Positions 1 through 10,967 are shown, counted from the stretch's first letter. The stretch is DNA of 64,000 bases from Pseudomonas baetica (GCF_002813455.1 NZ_PHHE01000001.1:1116001-1180000), one strand, 5' to 3'. The notes: a model not told the origin generated them from the sequence alone. Made by a program: numbers and translations.

Positions 1-2
1 AC

Positions 3-278
3 AACGCCTGCAAATGGGCGGATGCCGAGGTGCGCTTGAGTGTGCTTGAGCGCACTGACGGCTTTGCCCTGAGCGTGGAAGATGACGGCCCGGGGATTCC
101 CGAAGAGCAGCGTGCTCAGGTGTTCAGCCGTGGGACTCGGCTGGATGAGCAGACCCATGGGCATGGGTTGGGATTGGGGATTGTGCGCGATATCGTCGAT
201 ACGTGGGGCGGGTTGCTGGTGCTGGGCGAGAGCGAGTGGGGCGGGTTGAAGGTCGTCATCGAGTTGCCCAAACGCTGA
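3..278 (+). CDS. Sensor histidine kinase, C-terminal ATPase end (partial)
   Basis: This is the 3' end of a two-component sensor kinase whose start lies before the window. The reading frame is open from base 3. The visible 91 residues are the HATPase_c domain: an N-box (NACKWA), a G1 box (DDGPGIP) and a G2 box (GHGLGLGI), followed by the usual end of the fold. These motifs bind ATP for autophosphorylation of a His residue that lies upstream of the window. The NACKWA form of the N-box and the short C-terminus resemble PhoQ-type kinases, but that assignment is an inference from under 100 residues. The partner response regulator would be expected just upstream. A REP pair follows the stop codon. 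Confidence 0.85.
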   Translation, partial: NACKWADAEVRLSVLERTDGFALSVEDDGPGIPEEQRAQVFSRGTRLDEQTHGHGLGLGIVRDIVDTWGGLLVLGESEWGGLKVVIELPKR

Positions 279-301
279 TCTCCCCAACACCACAAATCCC
301 C

Positions 302-391
302 TGTGGGAGCGGGCTTGCTCGCGAAGGCGGTATTTCAGTCGACATCTTGATTGACTGACCCACCGCCTTCGCGAGCAAGCCCGCTCCCACA
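302..391. repeat. REP pair (BIME)
   Basis: Two inverted copies of the GGGAGCGGGCTTGCTCGCGAA repeat lie about 45 bases apart, between the convergent ends of the sensor kinase and the chemoreceptor. Confidence 0.9.
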
Positions 392-423
392 TTTGATCTC
401 GGTTGCCTGTAGGAACCGTGGGG

Positions 424-2571
424 TTAGACGCGAAACTGATCCATCAAACCCTGCTGCTGATTCGCCAGGCTGTTCAGCGACTGGCTGACCCGCGCCGACT
501 CATTGGCCTGCCCGGACAGCGACTCCGTGACATCGCGAATCGTCGCCACGTTGTTGTTGATCTCCTCAGCCACCGCGCTCTGCTCTTCGGCGGCACTGGC
601 AATCTGCAAGTTCATGTCGCTGATCACCGTCACCGCCTCACCGATCTGGTGCAGTGCAGTCACCGCTTGGCCAACCTGTTCAACACTGCCTTGCGCCTGA
701 CGATGGCTGTTGCCCATCGAGCCGACCACGTCCTGCGTACCGCTTTGCAATTGTTCGATCACCTGACGGGTTTCTTCCACCGATTCCTGCGTGCGTCGGG
801 CGAGGTTGCGGACTTCGTCGGCGACCACGGCAAAACCGCGTCCGGCTTCACCGGCCCGCGCCGCCTCAATCGCCGCGTTGAGCGCCAGCAGGTTGGTCTG
901 TTCGGCGATGGCGCGGATGGTTTCCAGCACGGCGCCGATTTTCTCGCTGTTGGCGGCCAGACCTTCGACCTGCACCATCGCTGCGCTCATGTCGGCGGCG
1001 AGGGTGTCGATGCTGGCGGTGGTGCGATCAATTACGGTCAGGCCCTGACGGGTGGCGCGATCAGCATCCTTGGCGGCTTCGGCAGCCTGGGCGGCGCTGC
1101 GGGCGACGTCCTGGGCGGTGGCGCTCATTTCGTGGGACGCGGTGGCAACCTGATCAACCTGACGGTACTGCTGCTCCATACCGGCGCTGGTCTGGGTGGC
1201 GATCGCCGAAGACTGGTCGGCAGTATCGCGTGCGTCCTGCACAGAGCGCTTCACCTCGGCGATGATCGGTTGCAACTTGTCGAGGAACTTGTTGAACCAG
1301 CCGGCCAGTTGACCGAGTTCGTCCTTCTTGTCGTAAGCCAGGCGACGGGTCAAGTCGCCTTCGCCGCTGGCGATGTCTTCCAGCATGTTGGCCACGCCGA
1401 GGATCGGTTTGGTCACGCTGCGCGCCATCAGCCATACCAGCAGCAGGCCGATCAGTGCAGCCAGCACGCCGAGGCTCAGCTCGATCAGCGTGCCCGAGGT
1501 GTTGCTCGCATCCAGTTGTTGCTTGAGCGCTTCGGCGCGCGCCACCAGAACTTTTTCCGGCACGTCCAGCAACACCGCCCACGACGGGCCATCAGGAATC
1601 GGCTGAAACGGCGACAGTACTTTCAACTGGCCGTTGCTGTGCAGGCTGCTGACGCTGCTGCTGGAGGCGAGCAGGCGCAGCAGTTCGCTGCCGCTGGCCT
1701 TGTCCACGGCATCCAGGCGCTGGCTGAGTTTGCTGGCGTCCGGGCTGTAACCGGCGAGCAGGCCGACCGGGCTGATGATGCTCACGGCGGTCTGGCCGTC
1801 GTAGAGCTTTTTGCTCGCACCCTGACTGATGGCTTGCAGGCTGTTGAGGTTGATGTCCACTGACAGTGACGCAATGACCTTGCCGTTGACCATCAGCGGG
1901 AAGACGATGCTGGTCATCAGCACGTTCTGGCCGTCGATCACATAAAAGTACGGTTCGATCACGCACGGCTTGAGCGTGGTGCGCGGGCAGGTGAACCAGG
2001 CATTGGCGGCCTGACCGCTGGGGCCGGTGCTGGTGTCGCTCATGTCGCTTTCCGGCAACGCCATCGAGGTGACTTTGCCCGGGGTCGGTTGCGACCAGTA
2101 CAAGGCGAAACGGCCTTTGTCGTTGCTGCCCAGTTCGGCCTGGCCGGCAAACAGTTCGTCCTTGCCGTCCAGTGCGTTGGCTTCAAACACCAGCGACAGA
2201 CCGAGCAAGTCAGGGTTGGCTTGCAGAGCGGACTTGACCTGACGGGTCATGTCTTCGCGCAGGTCGAAGGCGTCGAGGAAACGCTTCTCGGCCTGTTCAC
2301 GCAGGAACAGCACCTGACGCGAGAAACCGTGGCCATATTGATAGGCGTCCATGAACTGCTGGCGAATGCCCGCCGCCTGCACCTCGCCCTGGGATTCGAT
2401 ACGCGCTTTGGCCGATTCGCTGAGCATTTCCATGCTCGAAGCTTTCACCAGTTCAGAACTGTGCTCCATGCGGTACAGCGAAAGACCTACCAACAGGGTC
2501 ACGATACCGGCCAGGCAAAGCCCGGCGAGCAGGGTGATTTTCCATTGGATGGAAAGTTGTCTGAGCGACAT
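424..2571 (-). CDS. Methyl-accepting chemotaxis protein with large periplasmic sensor domain
   Basis: A 715-residue transmembrane chemoreceptor that would signal through CheW/CheA. Segments in order: a first membrane helix near residues 10-32, a periplasmic ligand-binding region of over 300 residues with the size and layout of a double Cache domain, a second membrane helix near 365-385, a HAMP domain (ending GEGDLTRRL then KKDELGQL), and a long coiled-coil signalling domain. That domain contains the conserved hairpin tip ([17 protein letters not shown]). The open frame extends 30 codons further upstream, but the ATG at 2571 (MSLRQLS) gives the normal short cytoplasmic N-terminus. The ligand cannot be read from the sequence. 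No C-terminal CheR-binding pentapeptide is seen. Confidence 0.9.
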   Translation of the reverse strand: MSLRQLSIQWKITLLAGLCLAGIVTLLVGLSLYRMEHSSELVKASSMEMLSESAKARIESQGEVQAAGIRQQFMDAYQYGHGFSRQVLFLREQAEKRFLDAFDLREDMTRQVKSALQANPDLLGLSLVFEANALDGKDELFAGQAELGSNDKGRFALYWSQPTPGKVTSMALPESDMSDTSTGPSGQAANAWFTCPRTTLKPCVIEPYFYVIDGQNVLMTSIVFPLMVNGKVIASLSVDINLNSLQAISQGASKKLYDGQTAVSIISPVGLLAGYSPDASKLSQRLDAVDKASGSELLRLLASSSSVSSLHSNGQLKVLSPFQPIPDGPSWAVLLDVPEKVLVARAEALKQQLDASNTSGTLIELSLGVLAALIGLLLVWLMARSVTKPILGVANMLEDIASGEGDLTRRLAYDKKDELGQLAGWFNKFLDKLQPIIAEVKRSVQDARDTADQSSAIATQTSAGMEQQYRQVDQVATASHEMSATAQDVARSAAQAAEAAKDADRATRQGLTVIDRTTASIDTLAADMSAAMVQVEGLAANSEKIGAVLETIRAIAEQTNLLALNAAIEAARAGEAGRGFAVVADEVRNLARRTQESVEETRQVIEQLQSGTQDVVGSMGNSHRQAQGSVEQVGQAVTALHQIGEAVTVISDMNLQIASAAEEQSAVAEEINNNVATIRDVTESLSGQANESARVSQSLNSLANQQQGLMDQFRV

Positions 2572-2966
2572 GGAAACATCCTTATTCGATAAATATCTGA
2601 GACTTTGCACTGTAACGGCCGCGTTTCGGCTTTCTTTATGCTGGAAACACAATAGGGCCAATTGCCGCAGTCATTGGCGCAGGGGGTAGATCGTTCCTAC
2701 GCTCCGCGTGGGAATGCAGCCCCGGACGCTCTGCGTTCGATGGGAACGCGGAGCGTCCCTTGCGGCGTTACCACGCAGAGCGTGGGAACGATCATTGGCT
2801 GATTGCCGCACCCGGAATCGACCAGTCACTTTGACACCGCCGCCACTCTGCGGCACAGTGCGCGCCCTTTTAATAAGACCCTCTTTGCAAATCCGCCGGT
2901 GCTCCGTGGGCGGACTCATTCTGTCTGGCGGTGAATAGTTCACCGCAGTGTTTTTGAGGTAGTGAA
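2572..2966. other. Intergenic region between chemoreceptor and transporter genes
   Basis: No gene is seen here. The region lies between divergent genes, so it should hold both promoters. It contains one palindromic repeat unit at 2689-2793. Just before the transporter start, GAGG at 2956-2959 can serve as its ribosome binding site. Confidence 0.6.
2689..2793. repeat. Palindromic repeat, GATCGTTCC...GGAACGATC family
   Basis: A 105-base element with near-complementary ends (GATCGTTCCTACGCTCCGCG against CGCAGAGCGTGGGAACGATC) and an inner inverted pair (GGACGCTCTGCG / GCGGAGCGTCC). A second copy of the same family is at 45140-45245. It is a different family from the REP pairs elsewhere in the window. 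Confidence 0.8.
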
Positions 2967-4283
2967 ATGAATGCAGTGATTGCTGCGGTCGGCGTCATGC
3001 TGATCCTCAGCCTGTCCCGCGTGCACGTGGTGATCGCCTTGATCGTCGGTGCATTGGTCGGCGGCCTGACCGGAGGCCTGGGCATCGACGCCACGCTCAA
3101 AGCGTTCAACAGCGGCTTGGGTGGTGGGGCGACGGTGGCGTTGTCCTACGCGTTGCTCGGCGCTTTCGCTGTGGCGATTGCCAAGTCCGGCTTGGCCCAC
3201 GCGTTGGCCGACAGGGCGCTGGCGATGGTCGATCGTCAGCACAGCACCGGCGGTGGTAGCGTCAAATGGCTGCTGATCGGCCTGTTGTGGGTGGTGGCGA
3301 TTGCCTCACAGAACATCCTGCCGATCCATATCGCGTTCATTCCGCTGCTGGTACCGCCGCTTTTATATGTGCTGACCAAGCTGCAACTGGATCGACGCCT
3401 GATCGCCTGCGTCATGACCTTCGGCCTGATTACCCCGTACATGTTTTTGCCGGTGGGCTTCGGCAACATCTTCCTCAATGAAATCCTGTTGGCCAACATT
3501 GCCCGCAGCGGCGTTGACATCAGTGGCATCAACGTTACCCACGCCATGGGGATTCCGGCGCTGGGCATGGTCTTCGGCTTGGCAATGGCCTTCATCAGTT
3601 ACCGCAAGAAGCGTGTCTACGATCTGGGGAAAATCGAGCAGGTCGAGCAGGTGGCGGTGCAGTACAACCCGCTGAGCCTGATGATCGCCGGTGTGGCGAT
3701 TGCCGCCGCGTTCATCGTGCAACTGCTGCTGGACTCGATGATTATCGGTGCTCTGGTCGGCTTCCTGATCTTTTCGGTGTCGGGCATCGTCAAGTGGCGC
3801 GAGACGGATGATCTCTTCACCGAAGGCATGAAGATGATGGCGATGATCGGCTTCATCATGATCGCCGCCTCCGGTTTTGCCGAAGTGATGAAGGCCACCG
3901 GTCAGGTGCAGACCCTCGTCGAGTCGTCGGCGTCGTGGATCAACCACAGCAAGGGCATCGGCGCACTGTTGATGTTGCTGGTGGGGCTGCTGGTGACCAT
4001 GGGCATTGGTTCGTCTTTCTCCACGGTGCCGATTCTGGCGGCAATCTTTGTGCCGCTGTGCGTACAACTCGGTTTCAGCCCGATCGCCATCGTCTGCATC
4101 GTCGGTACCGCCGGGGCGCTGGGCGATGCCGGTTCGCCGGCTTCGGACTCGACGTTGGGCCCCACGTCCGGATTGAACATCGACGGCCAGCATCACCATA
4201 TCTGGGACACCGTGGTGCCGACGTTCCTGCATTACAACCTGCCACTGCTGGCGTTCGGCTGGGTGGCCGCGATGGTTCTGTAA
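2967..4283 (+). CDS. Na+/H+ antiporter family (NhaC/YuiF-like) permease
   Basis: A 438-residue integral membrane protein with about a dozen hydrophobic helices, an N-terminal segment like the Na_H_antiport_3-type domain, and long conserved inner-membrane loops rich in Gly/Pro (for example [33 protein letters not shown]). The fold matches the ion transporter superfamily members annotated as Na+/H+ antiporter family proteins (B. subtilis YuiF-like), which may in fact carry amino acids or other organic anions. Substrate is therefore not certain. It begins at an ATG preceded by a GAGG ribosome binding site and stands alone between two chemoreceptor genes. A REP pair follows. Confidence 0.8.
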   Translation: MNAVIAAVGVMLILSLSRVHVVIALIVGALVGGLTGGLGIDATLKAFNSGLGGGATVALSYALLGAFAVAIAKSGLAHALADRALAMVDRQHSTGGGSVKWLLIGLLWVVAIASQNILPIHIAFIPLLVPPLLYVLTKLQLDRRLIACVMTFGLITPYMFLPVGFGNIFLNEILLANIARSGVDISGINVTHAMGIPALGMVFGLAMAFISYRKKRVYDLGKIEQVEQVAVQYNPLSLMIAGVAIAAAFIVQLLLDSMIIGALVGFLIFSVSGIVKWRETDDLFTEGMKMMAMIGFIMIAASGFAEVMKATGQVQTLVESSASWINHSKGIGALLMLLVGLLVTMGIGSSFSTVPILAAIFVPLCVQLGFSPIAIVCIVGTAGALGDAGSPASDSTLGPTSGLNIDGQHHHIWDTVVPTFLHYNLPLLAFGWVAAMVL

Positions 4284-4296
4284 CCCCCCAAATCCC

Positions 4297-4388
4297 CTGT
4301 GGGAGCGGGCTTGCTCGCGAAGGCGTCGTGTCAGTCAGCAATTCTGTGTCTGATACACCGCTTTCGCGAGCAAGCCCGCTCCCACAGG
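4297..4388. repeat. REP pair (BIME)
   Basis: Inverted GGGAGCGGGCTTGCTCGCGAA copies lie just after the antiporter stop and before the second chemoreceptor. Confidence 0.9.
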
Positions 4389-4478
4389 GGCATGCAGCGT
4401 CTGCAGCTCAACTTTTGATCCGACGTGCCGTTAAAGCCTTTAACCACGCCAATAAAATCAAAAGAGTGAGCTCTCCCC

Positions 4479-6161
4479 ATGCGTTTGAGTCTCAAGGCCA
4501 AAGTCCTGTCCCTTGCCGTCCTCCCGGTATTGCTCTTTGCGCTGGTCATCAGCCTGACCACGCTGTTTATCCTCCAGGAACAGGCGCACAAAGAGGTCGA
4601 ACAGACCCGCGAACGCCTGCTCGGCGACGCCAAGGCCACTCTGCAAAGTTACGTTGCCGTGGCCATGACCACGATCAAACCGCTGTACGACGCCGCCGCC
4701 CCCGGTGATGCCGAGGCGCGCGCGCAAGCGATCAAACTGCTGTCGGGCATTCGCTACGGCAAGGACGGTTACTTCTTCGGCTACGACTCCGAGACCGTGC
4801 GCCTGTTCAAGGCCAACGATCCGGAAGGCGTGGGCAAAAGCTTCAAGGACAACCGCGACCCGAACGGCGTCTACGTCAACCTCGGCCTGGTCAAAGTGGC
4901 GAAGGACGGTACGCACTATCTGCAATACAGCTCGCCGCTGCCAGGCAACGCGCAGGTGCTGGTACCGAAACTCGGCTACACCGAATACCTGGCGAAGTGG
5001 GACATGGCGGTCGGTACCTCGGTTAACCTCGATGGCATCGAAGCGCAAGTCGCGCTGGTTGAAGCGCAGGTGCAGGAGCGTATGCAGGGCGTGATCCTCA
5101 GCATCGTCGGCGTGGCGGTGGTGGTGCTGCTGGTGATCGCGGCGGCGGGGATGCTGCTGGCCAATACCATCCTGCGTCCACTGACCCTGATGAAAGCCAA
5201 CCTCGACGACATCGCGGCGGGCGAGGGCGACCTGACCCGTCGTCTGAACATCACCAGCCAGGATGAACTCGGTGAACTGGCGGGCTCGTTCAACCGTTTC
5301 GTCGACAAGATCCACGGCCTGGTGCGGCAGATCACCGAGATGACCATGCAACTGACCGGGTTGGTGACTCAAGTCTCGGATCAGGCCCAGCGTTCGGATC
5401 AAGCCATGGAGCGTCAGCGCCACGAAACCGATCAGGTCGCCACGGCGATCAACGAAATGTCCGCCGCCGCCCAGGAAGTCGCCAAGAGCGCGCAGAACGC
5501 CGCCGTCGCGGCCCAGCAGACCGATGAAGAAGGGCAGAGCGCCAAGCGTGTGGTCGCCGGCAGCATCAAACAGATTCATGCGCTGGTCGATGACATCCGC
5601 AGCAGTGGTGTGTCGCTGGACAGTTTGCAGCAGGACGTGAGTTCGATTGTCGGCGTGCTCGGGGTGATTCGTTCGATTGCCGAACAGACCAATCTGCTGG
5701 CACTGAACGCCGCGATTGAAGCCGCGCGCGCCGGCGAGGCCGGGCGCGGTTTTGCGGTGGTGGCCGATGAAGTGCGGGCATTGGCCAGTCGTACGCAGAT
5801 CAGCACTCAGGAAATTCAGGGCATGATCGATCGCTTGCAGGCGGGCACGCAGTCGGCGGTGGAAGCGATGCGCCGTTCCAGTGAGGCGGGCGACGGCACC
5901 TCGCAGCAGGCCAATCAGGCCGGGGCGTCGCTGGATGCGATGGCGGAATTGATCGCGACGATTAATTCGATGAACGCGCAGATTGCCAGTGCCGCGGAAG
6001 AGCAGACGGCGGTGGCCGAAGAGATCAACCGCAGCGTGCATCAGATTGCGGTGGCGGTGGACAGCGTGGCGGATGAGACCCAGTTGGGGGCGCAGACTTC
6101 GCGAAGTCTGGCAGAGTTGGGCCAGCGACTGGGCAAGCTGGTTGGGCAGTTCCGGATCTGA
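4479..6161 (+). CDS. Methyl-accepting chemotaxis protein with single Cache domain
   Basis: A 560-residue chemoreceptor. It has a membrane helix at about residues 8-32, a periplasmic single-Cache (sCache_2) domain marked by [12 protein letters not shown], a second helix near 205-232, HAMP ([20 protein letters not shown]) and the standard signalling coiled coil with the [17 protein letters not shown] hairpin at about 410-430. In Pseudomonas this layout is found in receptors for small carboxylates such as McpP (acetate, pyruvate, propionate). The same ligand range is plausible here but is inferred from family resemblance only. It is monocistronic, with a REP pair directly after the stop. Confidence 0.9.
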   Translation: MRLSLKAKVLSLAVLPVLLFALVISLTTLFILQEQAHKEVEQTRERLLGDAKATLQSYVAVAMTTIKPLYDAAAPGDAEARAQAIKLLSGIRYGKDGYFFGYDSETVRLFKANDPEGVGKSFKDNRDPNGVYVNLGLVKVAKDGTHYLQYSSPLPGNAQVLVPKLGYTEYLAKWDMAVGTSVNLDGIEAQVALVEAQVQERMQGVILSIVGVAVVVLLVIAAAGMLLANTILRPLTLMKANLDDIAAGEGDLTRRLNITSQDELGELAGSFNRFVDKIHGLVRQITEMTMQLTGLVTQVSDQAQRSDQAMERQRHETDQVATAINEMSAAAQEVAKSAQNAAVAAQQTDEEGQSAKRVVAGSIKQIHALVDDIRSSGVSLDSLQQDVSSIVGVLGVIRSIAEQTNLLALNAAIEAARAGEAGRGFAVVADEVRALASRTQISTQEIQGMIDRLQAGTQSAVEAMRRSSEAGDGTSQQANQAGASLDAMAELIATINSMNAQIASAAEEQTAVAEEINRSVHQIAVAVDSVADETQLGAQTSRSLAELGQRLGKLVGQFRI

Positions 6162-6188
6162 CGCGATTTGGAGTCCGAAGCAAAACCC

Positions 6189-6277
6189 TGTGGGAGCGAG
6201 CCTGCTCGCGAAAGCTGTGTGTCAGTCGCCACTGTGAGATCAGACATACGGCATTCGCGAGCAGGCTCGCTCCCACA
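6189..6277. repeat. REP pair (BIME)
   Basis: Inverted GGGAGCGAGCCTGCTCGCGAA copies lie between convergent chemoreceptor and LysR genes. Confidence 0.9.
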
Positions 6278-6294
6278 TTTGGATTTGTGTGCGA

Positions 6295-7230
6295 CTACGG
6301 TCTGTCCCAGTAGGGCACCTCGCCGAAGCATTCGACAAAAAAATCAATCACCGTCCGCACCTTCACCGACAACCTGCGGCTCCCCGGCCACAGCACCGCA
6401 ATCTGTTGCGGTTCCAGGCTGTTCGACACCTGATACTCCCTCAGCACCGGCACCAGCGTGCCTTCGCGTACCGCTTCGCCAATCAGCCATGACGGAAACA
6501 TCACCAGCCCCAAACCCTGTTCGGCGGCTTGCGTCAACGTGTCGGCGTGGTTGCCGGTGATCGGGCCTTTGACTGAGTAGGGCGTCCAGTCCCCCTGACC
6601 CTGACGGAAAAACCAGCGCTGCTGGCCAGTCGCGCCTTTGTAGGCCAGGCATTGATGCTGCGCCAGATTCTCTGGCTGTTGCGGTGTGCCATGGCGTTTG
6701 AGGTAGGCGGGGCTGGCGGCGACCTGAAAGCGGTGCGGCGCCAGAATTCGCGCCTGCATGCTGGAGTCGTGCAGCGGGCCGATACGAAACAACAGATCGG
6801 CGCCTTCCTGCAACGGGTCGACGTAGTGGTCGGTTTGCTGGATGTCCAGCTGCAGCTTCGGATAGCGCGCGCACAACTGGCCGAGCCACGGCGTCAGATG
6901 GCGTTGACCAAACACCACCGGGGCGTTGATTCGCACAAGGCCAGTGGGTTCGCTTTGCTGTTCCTGTAACGCCTGTTCGGCTTCTTCCAGTTGCACCAGC
7001 ACCAGCCGCGCATGATGGCCAAGCATGCGCCCGGCCTCGGTCGGCGTGACCGCGCGGGTGTGGCGGTAGAGCAATTGTTGATTCAGGGCTTGTTCCATCA
7101 ACTGGATCTGCCGGGAAATCGACGAGGGCGCCACGCCTTCGCGGCGGGCGACTTCGGAGAAACTGCCGTGGTCGAGCACCGCCACAAACAGCCTGAGTGC
7201 CTTGAATCCCAGTTCATTAAGCCCGTGCAT
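6295..7230 (-). CDS. LysR family transcriptional regulator
   Basis: A 311-residue LysR-type regulator. The winged helix-turn-helix occupies the first 60 or so residues (FSEVARREGVAPSSISRQI is the recognition region), followed by the two-lobed periplasmic-binding-like effector domain (VRINAPVVFGQRHLTPWL begins it). The open frame reaches 7281, but the ATG at 7230 (MHGLNELGF) puts the HTH at the usual distance from the start. It is divergent from the YdcZ-like gene pair at 7343, and LysR regulators commonly control the gene transcribed away from them. That makes the two small transporters the likely targets. The effector is unknown. Confidence 0.9.
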   Translation of the reverse strand: MHGLNELGFKALRLFVAVLDHGSFSEVARREGVAPSSISRQIQLMEQALNQQLLYRHTRAVTPTEAGRMLGHHARLVLVQLEEAEQALQEQQSEPTGLVRINAPVVFGQRHLTPWLGQLCARYPKLQLDIQQTDHYVDPLQEGADLLFRIGPLHDSSMQARILAPHRFQVAASPAYLKRHGTPQQPENLAQHQCLAYKGATGQQRWFFRQGQGDWTPYSVKGPITGNHADTLTQAAEQGLGLVMFPSWLIGEAVREGTLVPVLREYQVSNSLEPQQIAVLWPGSRRLSVKVRTVIDFFVECFGEVPYWDRP

Positions 7231-7342
7231 GAATCGTCCTGCTGTGCGAGTTGCGCAAAAGTGTTGTCCGGATGCTCCCATTTATCGCACAGCGGCGCCA
7301 GCCGATAATCCGCGCCATCGATTATCAGCCTGGATTTTTGTT

Positions 7343-7828
7343 ATGCAGACGTTGGATGAGGTAAGTGTTGCGCCGCCGGTGGCCAAGCCGGGGTTGCGAT
7401 TGTTGTTGCTGCCGCTGGTGATTCTGGCAGGCATGGGTTTGTCGGTCGAGGCCGGGTTGCTCGGGCCATTGGGGGTGCAGGTCGGGCATCTGTGGGCGAC
7501 CTTGAGCATTTTCGGCGTGGGTTCGGCGATTCTGTTTTTGCTGCTGTTGTTCAGCGGCCCGCAACAAGGGCCGGCGTTGAACACATTGCCGCGCTGGCAG
7601 TTGATCGGCGGTTTTTTGGGGCCGATGTATGTGGTGGTGCTGACGTTGGCCACGCCGCATATCGGTATCGCCATGACGATGATCGCGATTCTGTCGGGGC
7701 AGGTGGGCAAGAGTGTGTTGATTGACCATTTCGGCTGGTTCGGCGCGGCGCGCAAGAAGGTCAACGCTGAGCGGTGGCTGGCGCTGTTGTTGATTGTTGC
7801 TGCACTTGTCTTGATTGCTCGGGGTTGA
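7343..7828 (+). CDS. YdcZ/DUF606 family small membrane transporter, first of a pair
   Basis: A 161-residue hydrophobic protein with five predicted membrane helices, of the DUF606 (YdcZ-like) branch of the drug/metabolite transporter superfamily. Members have half the helices of a full transporter and often occur as tandem paralogues that may pair. Here the next gene is such a paralogue and overlaps it at the stop codon. The conserved GPMYVVVLTLATPHIG and the ILSGQVGKSVLIDHFGWFG stretch align with the second gene's FGVVYMIVMVGAVPRIG and IVGQLGMGMLIDNFGWLG. The ATG at 7343 is chosen because upstream in-frame codons give no signal or membrane segment. Substrate is not known. Confidence 0.8.
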   Translation: MQTLDEVSVAPPVAKPGLRLLLLPLVILAGMGLSVEAGLLGPLGVQVGHLWATLSIFGVGSAILFLLLLFSGPQQGPALNTLPRWQLIGGFLGPMYVVVLTLATPHIGIAMTMIAILSGQVGKSVLIDHFGWFGAARKKVNAERWLALLLIVAALVLIARG

Positions 7829-8286
7829 TGATGAATCTGATTATTTTGTTGGCCGTGGTGGTCGCGGCAGGTGCGGTGTTGAGTGTTCAGGCGGCGATCA
7901 ATGGGCGTCTGGGGGAAACCGTTGGGGTGTTGCGCAGTAGTTTGCTGACGTTTGCCGTGGGGGCGTTGGTTACCGGGTTGTTGATTCTGTTTTTTGAACC
8001 GGCCCATGCGGTGAGTTTGCTCGATGTGCCGAAATGGCAGCTCAGCGGTGCGTTGTTTGGCGTGGTGTATATGATCGTGATGGTCGGTGCGGTGCCTCGG
8101 ATCGGTACGGCGGTGGCGACGGTGGCGGTGATTGTCGGGCAGCTTGGGATGGGGATGTTGATTGATAATTTTGGCTGGTTGGGGAATCCGGCGATCGATC
8201 TTTCTTCGAGTCGGATTTTGGCGATGGTTTGTTTGGGGTTGGCGTTGGTGTTTATGTATCGCAGTAGTGTTCGCTCATCTGACTGA
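7828..8286 (+). CDS. YdcZ/DUF606 family small membrane transporter, second of a pair
   Basis: A 152-residue paralogue of the preceding gene, again with about five membrane helices. Its ATG at 7828 overlaps the upstream TGA (TGATGATG), which indicates translational coupling and suggests the two products form one heteromeric carrier. An alternative ATG lies one codon later. The divergent LysR gene is the probable regulator. Nothing in the sequence shows the transported compound. An IS3-family element begins about 18 bases after the stop. Confidence 0.8.
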   Translation: MMNLIILLAVVVAAGAVLSVQAAINGRLGETVGVLRSSLLTFAVGALVTGLLILFFEPAHAVSLLDVPKWQLSGALFGVVYMIVMVGAVPRIGTAVATVAVIVGQLGMGMLIDNFGWLGNPAIDLSSSRILAMVCLGLALVFMYRSSVRSSD

Positions 8287-8312
8287 GTACATATCCGTTG
8301 TTTTTGTAGTGG

Positions 8313-9475
<1,163 letters not shown>

Positions 9476-9540
9476 CAGACACCTCTATCTGGCGAGCATT
9501 CTCGCCTAAATGGGTGTCCGGTTTCATTAGACCACTACAA

Positions 9541-10235
9541 GATCAAGATCAAGATCAAGAGCGGTACTCGAGCTTGCGCTCATTGTGTTGAGTGGGGCGG
9601 CATGCGCCGCGTGCGGGGTGTACTCATTTTCTTGTGGGAGCTGGCTTGCCAGCGATGGCGGCCTGACAGCCGACCAGGCTCAGACAGATGTACTCGAACC
9701 CTGTGGGAGCGAGCCTGCTCGCGAAGGCGGCCGGACAGCCGACCAAGCTTCGACAGATGTGCTCAACCTCCCTGTAGGAGCTGCCGAAGGCTCGGGCCGC
9801 GATCGGACGATCTTTTGATCTGCTTGGCTTTGGCTTTGGCTTTGGCTTTTGATCTCCAGCCCCATCGGCAGGCCGAGCGGAGGTGTTCATCAGGGGGTAG
9901 GCGCGCAGCGCCGTGCGGCGAAGCCGCATCCATCGAGAGGAGGTGCAGCGAAGCAAACCGTAGGCGATGCCCCCGGATGGACACCGTAGCGAGGGAACAC
10001 TGAGCCTAAGCGAAGTGCCGTACGCCAGGGGCAAAGCCTTTTGCTTACTTTTCGGCGTTTGGAAAAGTGAGTCGCTGTAAGAGCGAAACCGCCAGCGGCA
10101 ACACCCGCAGCAACGGATATGCCCCCAAAACCCAAAACCCAAAATCAAAAGATCGCAACCTTCGCCAGCTCCTACACTGATTCCTACGGCTTGCCCTAAA
10201 AGCCTCAGACAACCACCACTGAAGGAGTCTGTCCC
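9541..10235. other. Gene-free repeat cluster
   Basis: About 700 bases without a credible gene. It begins with GATCAA repeats abutting the IS end, then two single REP half-units (a GGGAGCTGGCTTGCCAGCGA type near 9637 and a GGGAGCGAGCCTGCTCGCGAA type near 9705), then a composite element at 9773-10175. The open frames across it have no family resemblance and are made of repeat DNA. Confidence 0.7.
9773..10175. repeat. Composite element bounded by inverted TGTAGGAGCTG / CAGCTCCTACA ends
   Basis: The two ends are inverted copies of the other REP type in this genome (TGTAGGAGCTGCCGAAGGCT at left, CTTCGCCAGCTCCTACA at right), each next to a GATCTTTTGAT-like block. Between them are a short CTTTGG tandem run at about 9826-9850 and some 300 bases with no gene. 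It could be a mobile MITE-like or BIME-derived unit that is repeated elsewhere in the genome. That cannot be tested inside this window. Confidence 0.5.
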
Positions 10236-10403
10236 ATGCCTGATAGAAAATGCGATTGTCCGGGATGCAAGTGCACCATCAAGGAAGGTGAACATTCCTA
10301 CGCCGTGCACGGCAAACACTACTGCTGCGAAGCCTGCGCCCACCACCACAAAAGTGGCGAGGAGTGCTCAAGCAAAGGCTGTCATTGCGCGCATCCGAAG
10401 TAA
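10236..10403 (+). CDS. Bacterial metallothionein
   Basis: A 55-residue protein that reads MPDRKCDCPGCKC at its start and has ten cysteines (6, 8, 11, 13, 30, 31, 34, 44, 49, 51) and several histidines, the pattern of the SmtA/BmtA family. It would bind zinc or cadmium in a Cys/His cluster in the cytoplasm. It starts at an ATG preceded by GAAGGAG at good spacing, and ends with TAA just before a terminator hairpin. P. fluorescens-group strains are known to carry such metallothioneins. The middle YAVHGKHYCCEACA motif is diagnostic for the family. No metal-responsive operator was recognised upstream, where only the repeat element lies. Confidence 0.92.
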   Translation: MPDRKCDCPGCKCTIKEGEHSYAVHGKHYCCEACAHHHKSGEECSSKGCHCAHPK

Positions 10404-10418
10404 CGGCATGCATAAAAA

Positions 10419-10443
10419 AGTGGAGCCTAATCAGGCTCCACTT
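10419..10443 (-). terminator. Rho-independent terminator overlapping the end of the 90-residue gene
   Basis: A perfect 9-bp stem (GTGGAGCCT with AGGCTCCAC, 4-base loop). On the minus strand it is followed by a run of six T. The stop codon of the minus-strand gene lies inside the hairpin. It can also block plus-strand transcripts leaving the metallothionein gene. Confidence 0.8.
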
Positions 10444-10699
10444 CCAGTTTCAGACTTTCATCTTCCAACCGCTCGGTATGCCGCACCGTGCCTTGCAATC
10501 GTCGCCCCTCAACCCTGACCACAACGGTTTTCGCTTGATCAAGATCCTCCGGTAACGGTGCAGGCACCCTCAGCGCAAAGCGATACGGGTCATCTTCGAC
10601 GACTTCCAGCCCCACCTCACAATCGACACTTTTGGTGATTCGCCCGAACAATGTGTCCAGGCCGTAATCCAGATGCGCCGGACTGCTGATCTTGCTCAT
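10427..10699 (-). CDS. Small conserved hypothetical protein
   Basis: A 90-residue acidic protein beginning MSKISSPAHLDYGLDTLFG. It has no membrane segment or signal peptide and is not a family I can name. Alternating hydrophobic and charged residues (VEDDPYRFALRVPAPLPEDL, then KTVVVRVEGRRLQGTVRHTE) suggest a small beta-rich domain. The open frame runs further upstream to 10948, but that extension overlaps the next gene on the same strand and looks non-coding. The ATG at 10699 is preceded by a GGGGAATG stretch. It is likely cotranscribed with the gene at 10740-10967, 40 bases upstream. Confidence 0.65.
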   Translation of the reverse strand: MSKISSPAHLDYGLDTLFGRITKSVDCEVGLEVVEDDPYRFALRVPAPLPEDLDQAKTVVVRVEGRRLQGTVRHTERLEDESLKLEVEPD

Positions 10700-10739
10700 T
10701 GTGCATTCCCCCGAATAGTCCCCGATCGCCGGGCAAAGC

Positions 10740-10967
10740 CTAGCTCGCCGGTCGCCATTTGACGTTCTCCACGCCAAATCTTTCCGCCATCGGTTTACTG
10801 GTCTTCTGCACTTTTTCACGGCCGAAACGCGGGATACGACCCACACCCGCGTCGCAACTTGCCCAGTGCCACGCCTCGGCGTTGTCCATTTTGTCCGAAC
10901 GGATAATGAACGACTTGGGCTTGCCGTGAAGGGTGTAATCGATGACAAACAGTTTTGCGTTGTTCAT
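10740..10967 (-). CDS. Small Pseudomonas protein, DUF6555-like
   Basis: A 75-residue soluble protein (MNNAKLFVIDYTLHGKPKSF..., with DNAEAWHWASCDAGVGRIP in the middle). It resembles short proteins common in Pseudomonas that are grouped as DUF6555. The name is from memory of the family and the function is unknown. The conserved WHWASCDAGVG segment is its most distinctive feature. It has an ATG start with AGGGAGG about 8 bases upstream on the minus strand. It is probably the first gene of a two-gene unit with the 90-residue protein downstream. Confidence 0.65.
   Translation of the reverse strand: MNNAKLFVIDYTLHGKPKSFIIRSDKMDNAEAWHWASCDAGVGRIPRFGREKVQKTSKPMAERFGVENVKWRPAS

Noticed and set aside
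403..1863. Long plus-strand open frame opposite the first chemoreceptor
   Set aside because: It runs antisense to a clear chemoreceptor with normal domain order. Its translation is His/Gln/Arg-rich, has no family resemblance and is a by-product of high GC.
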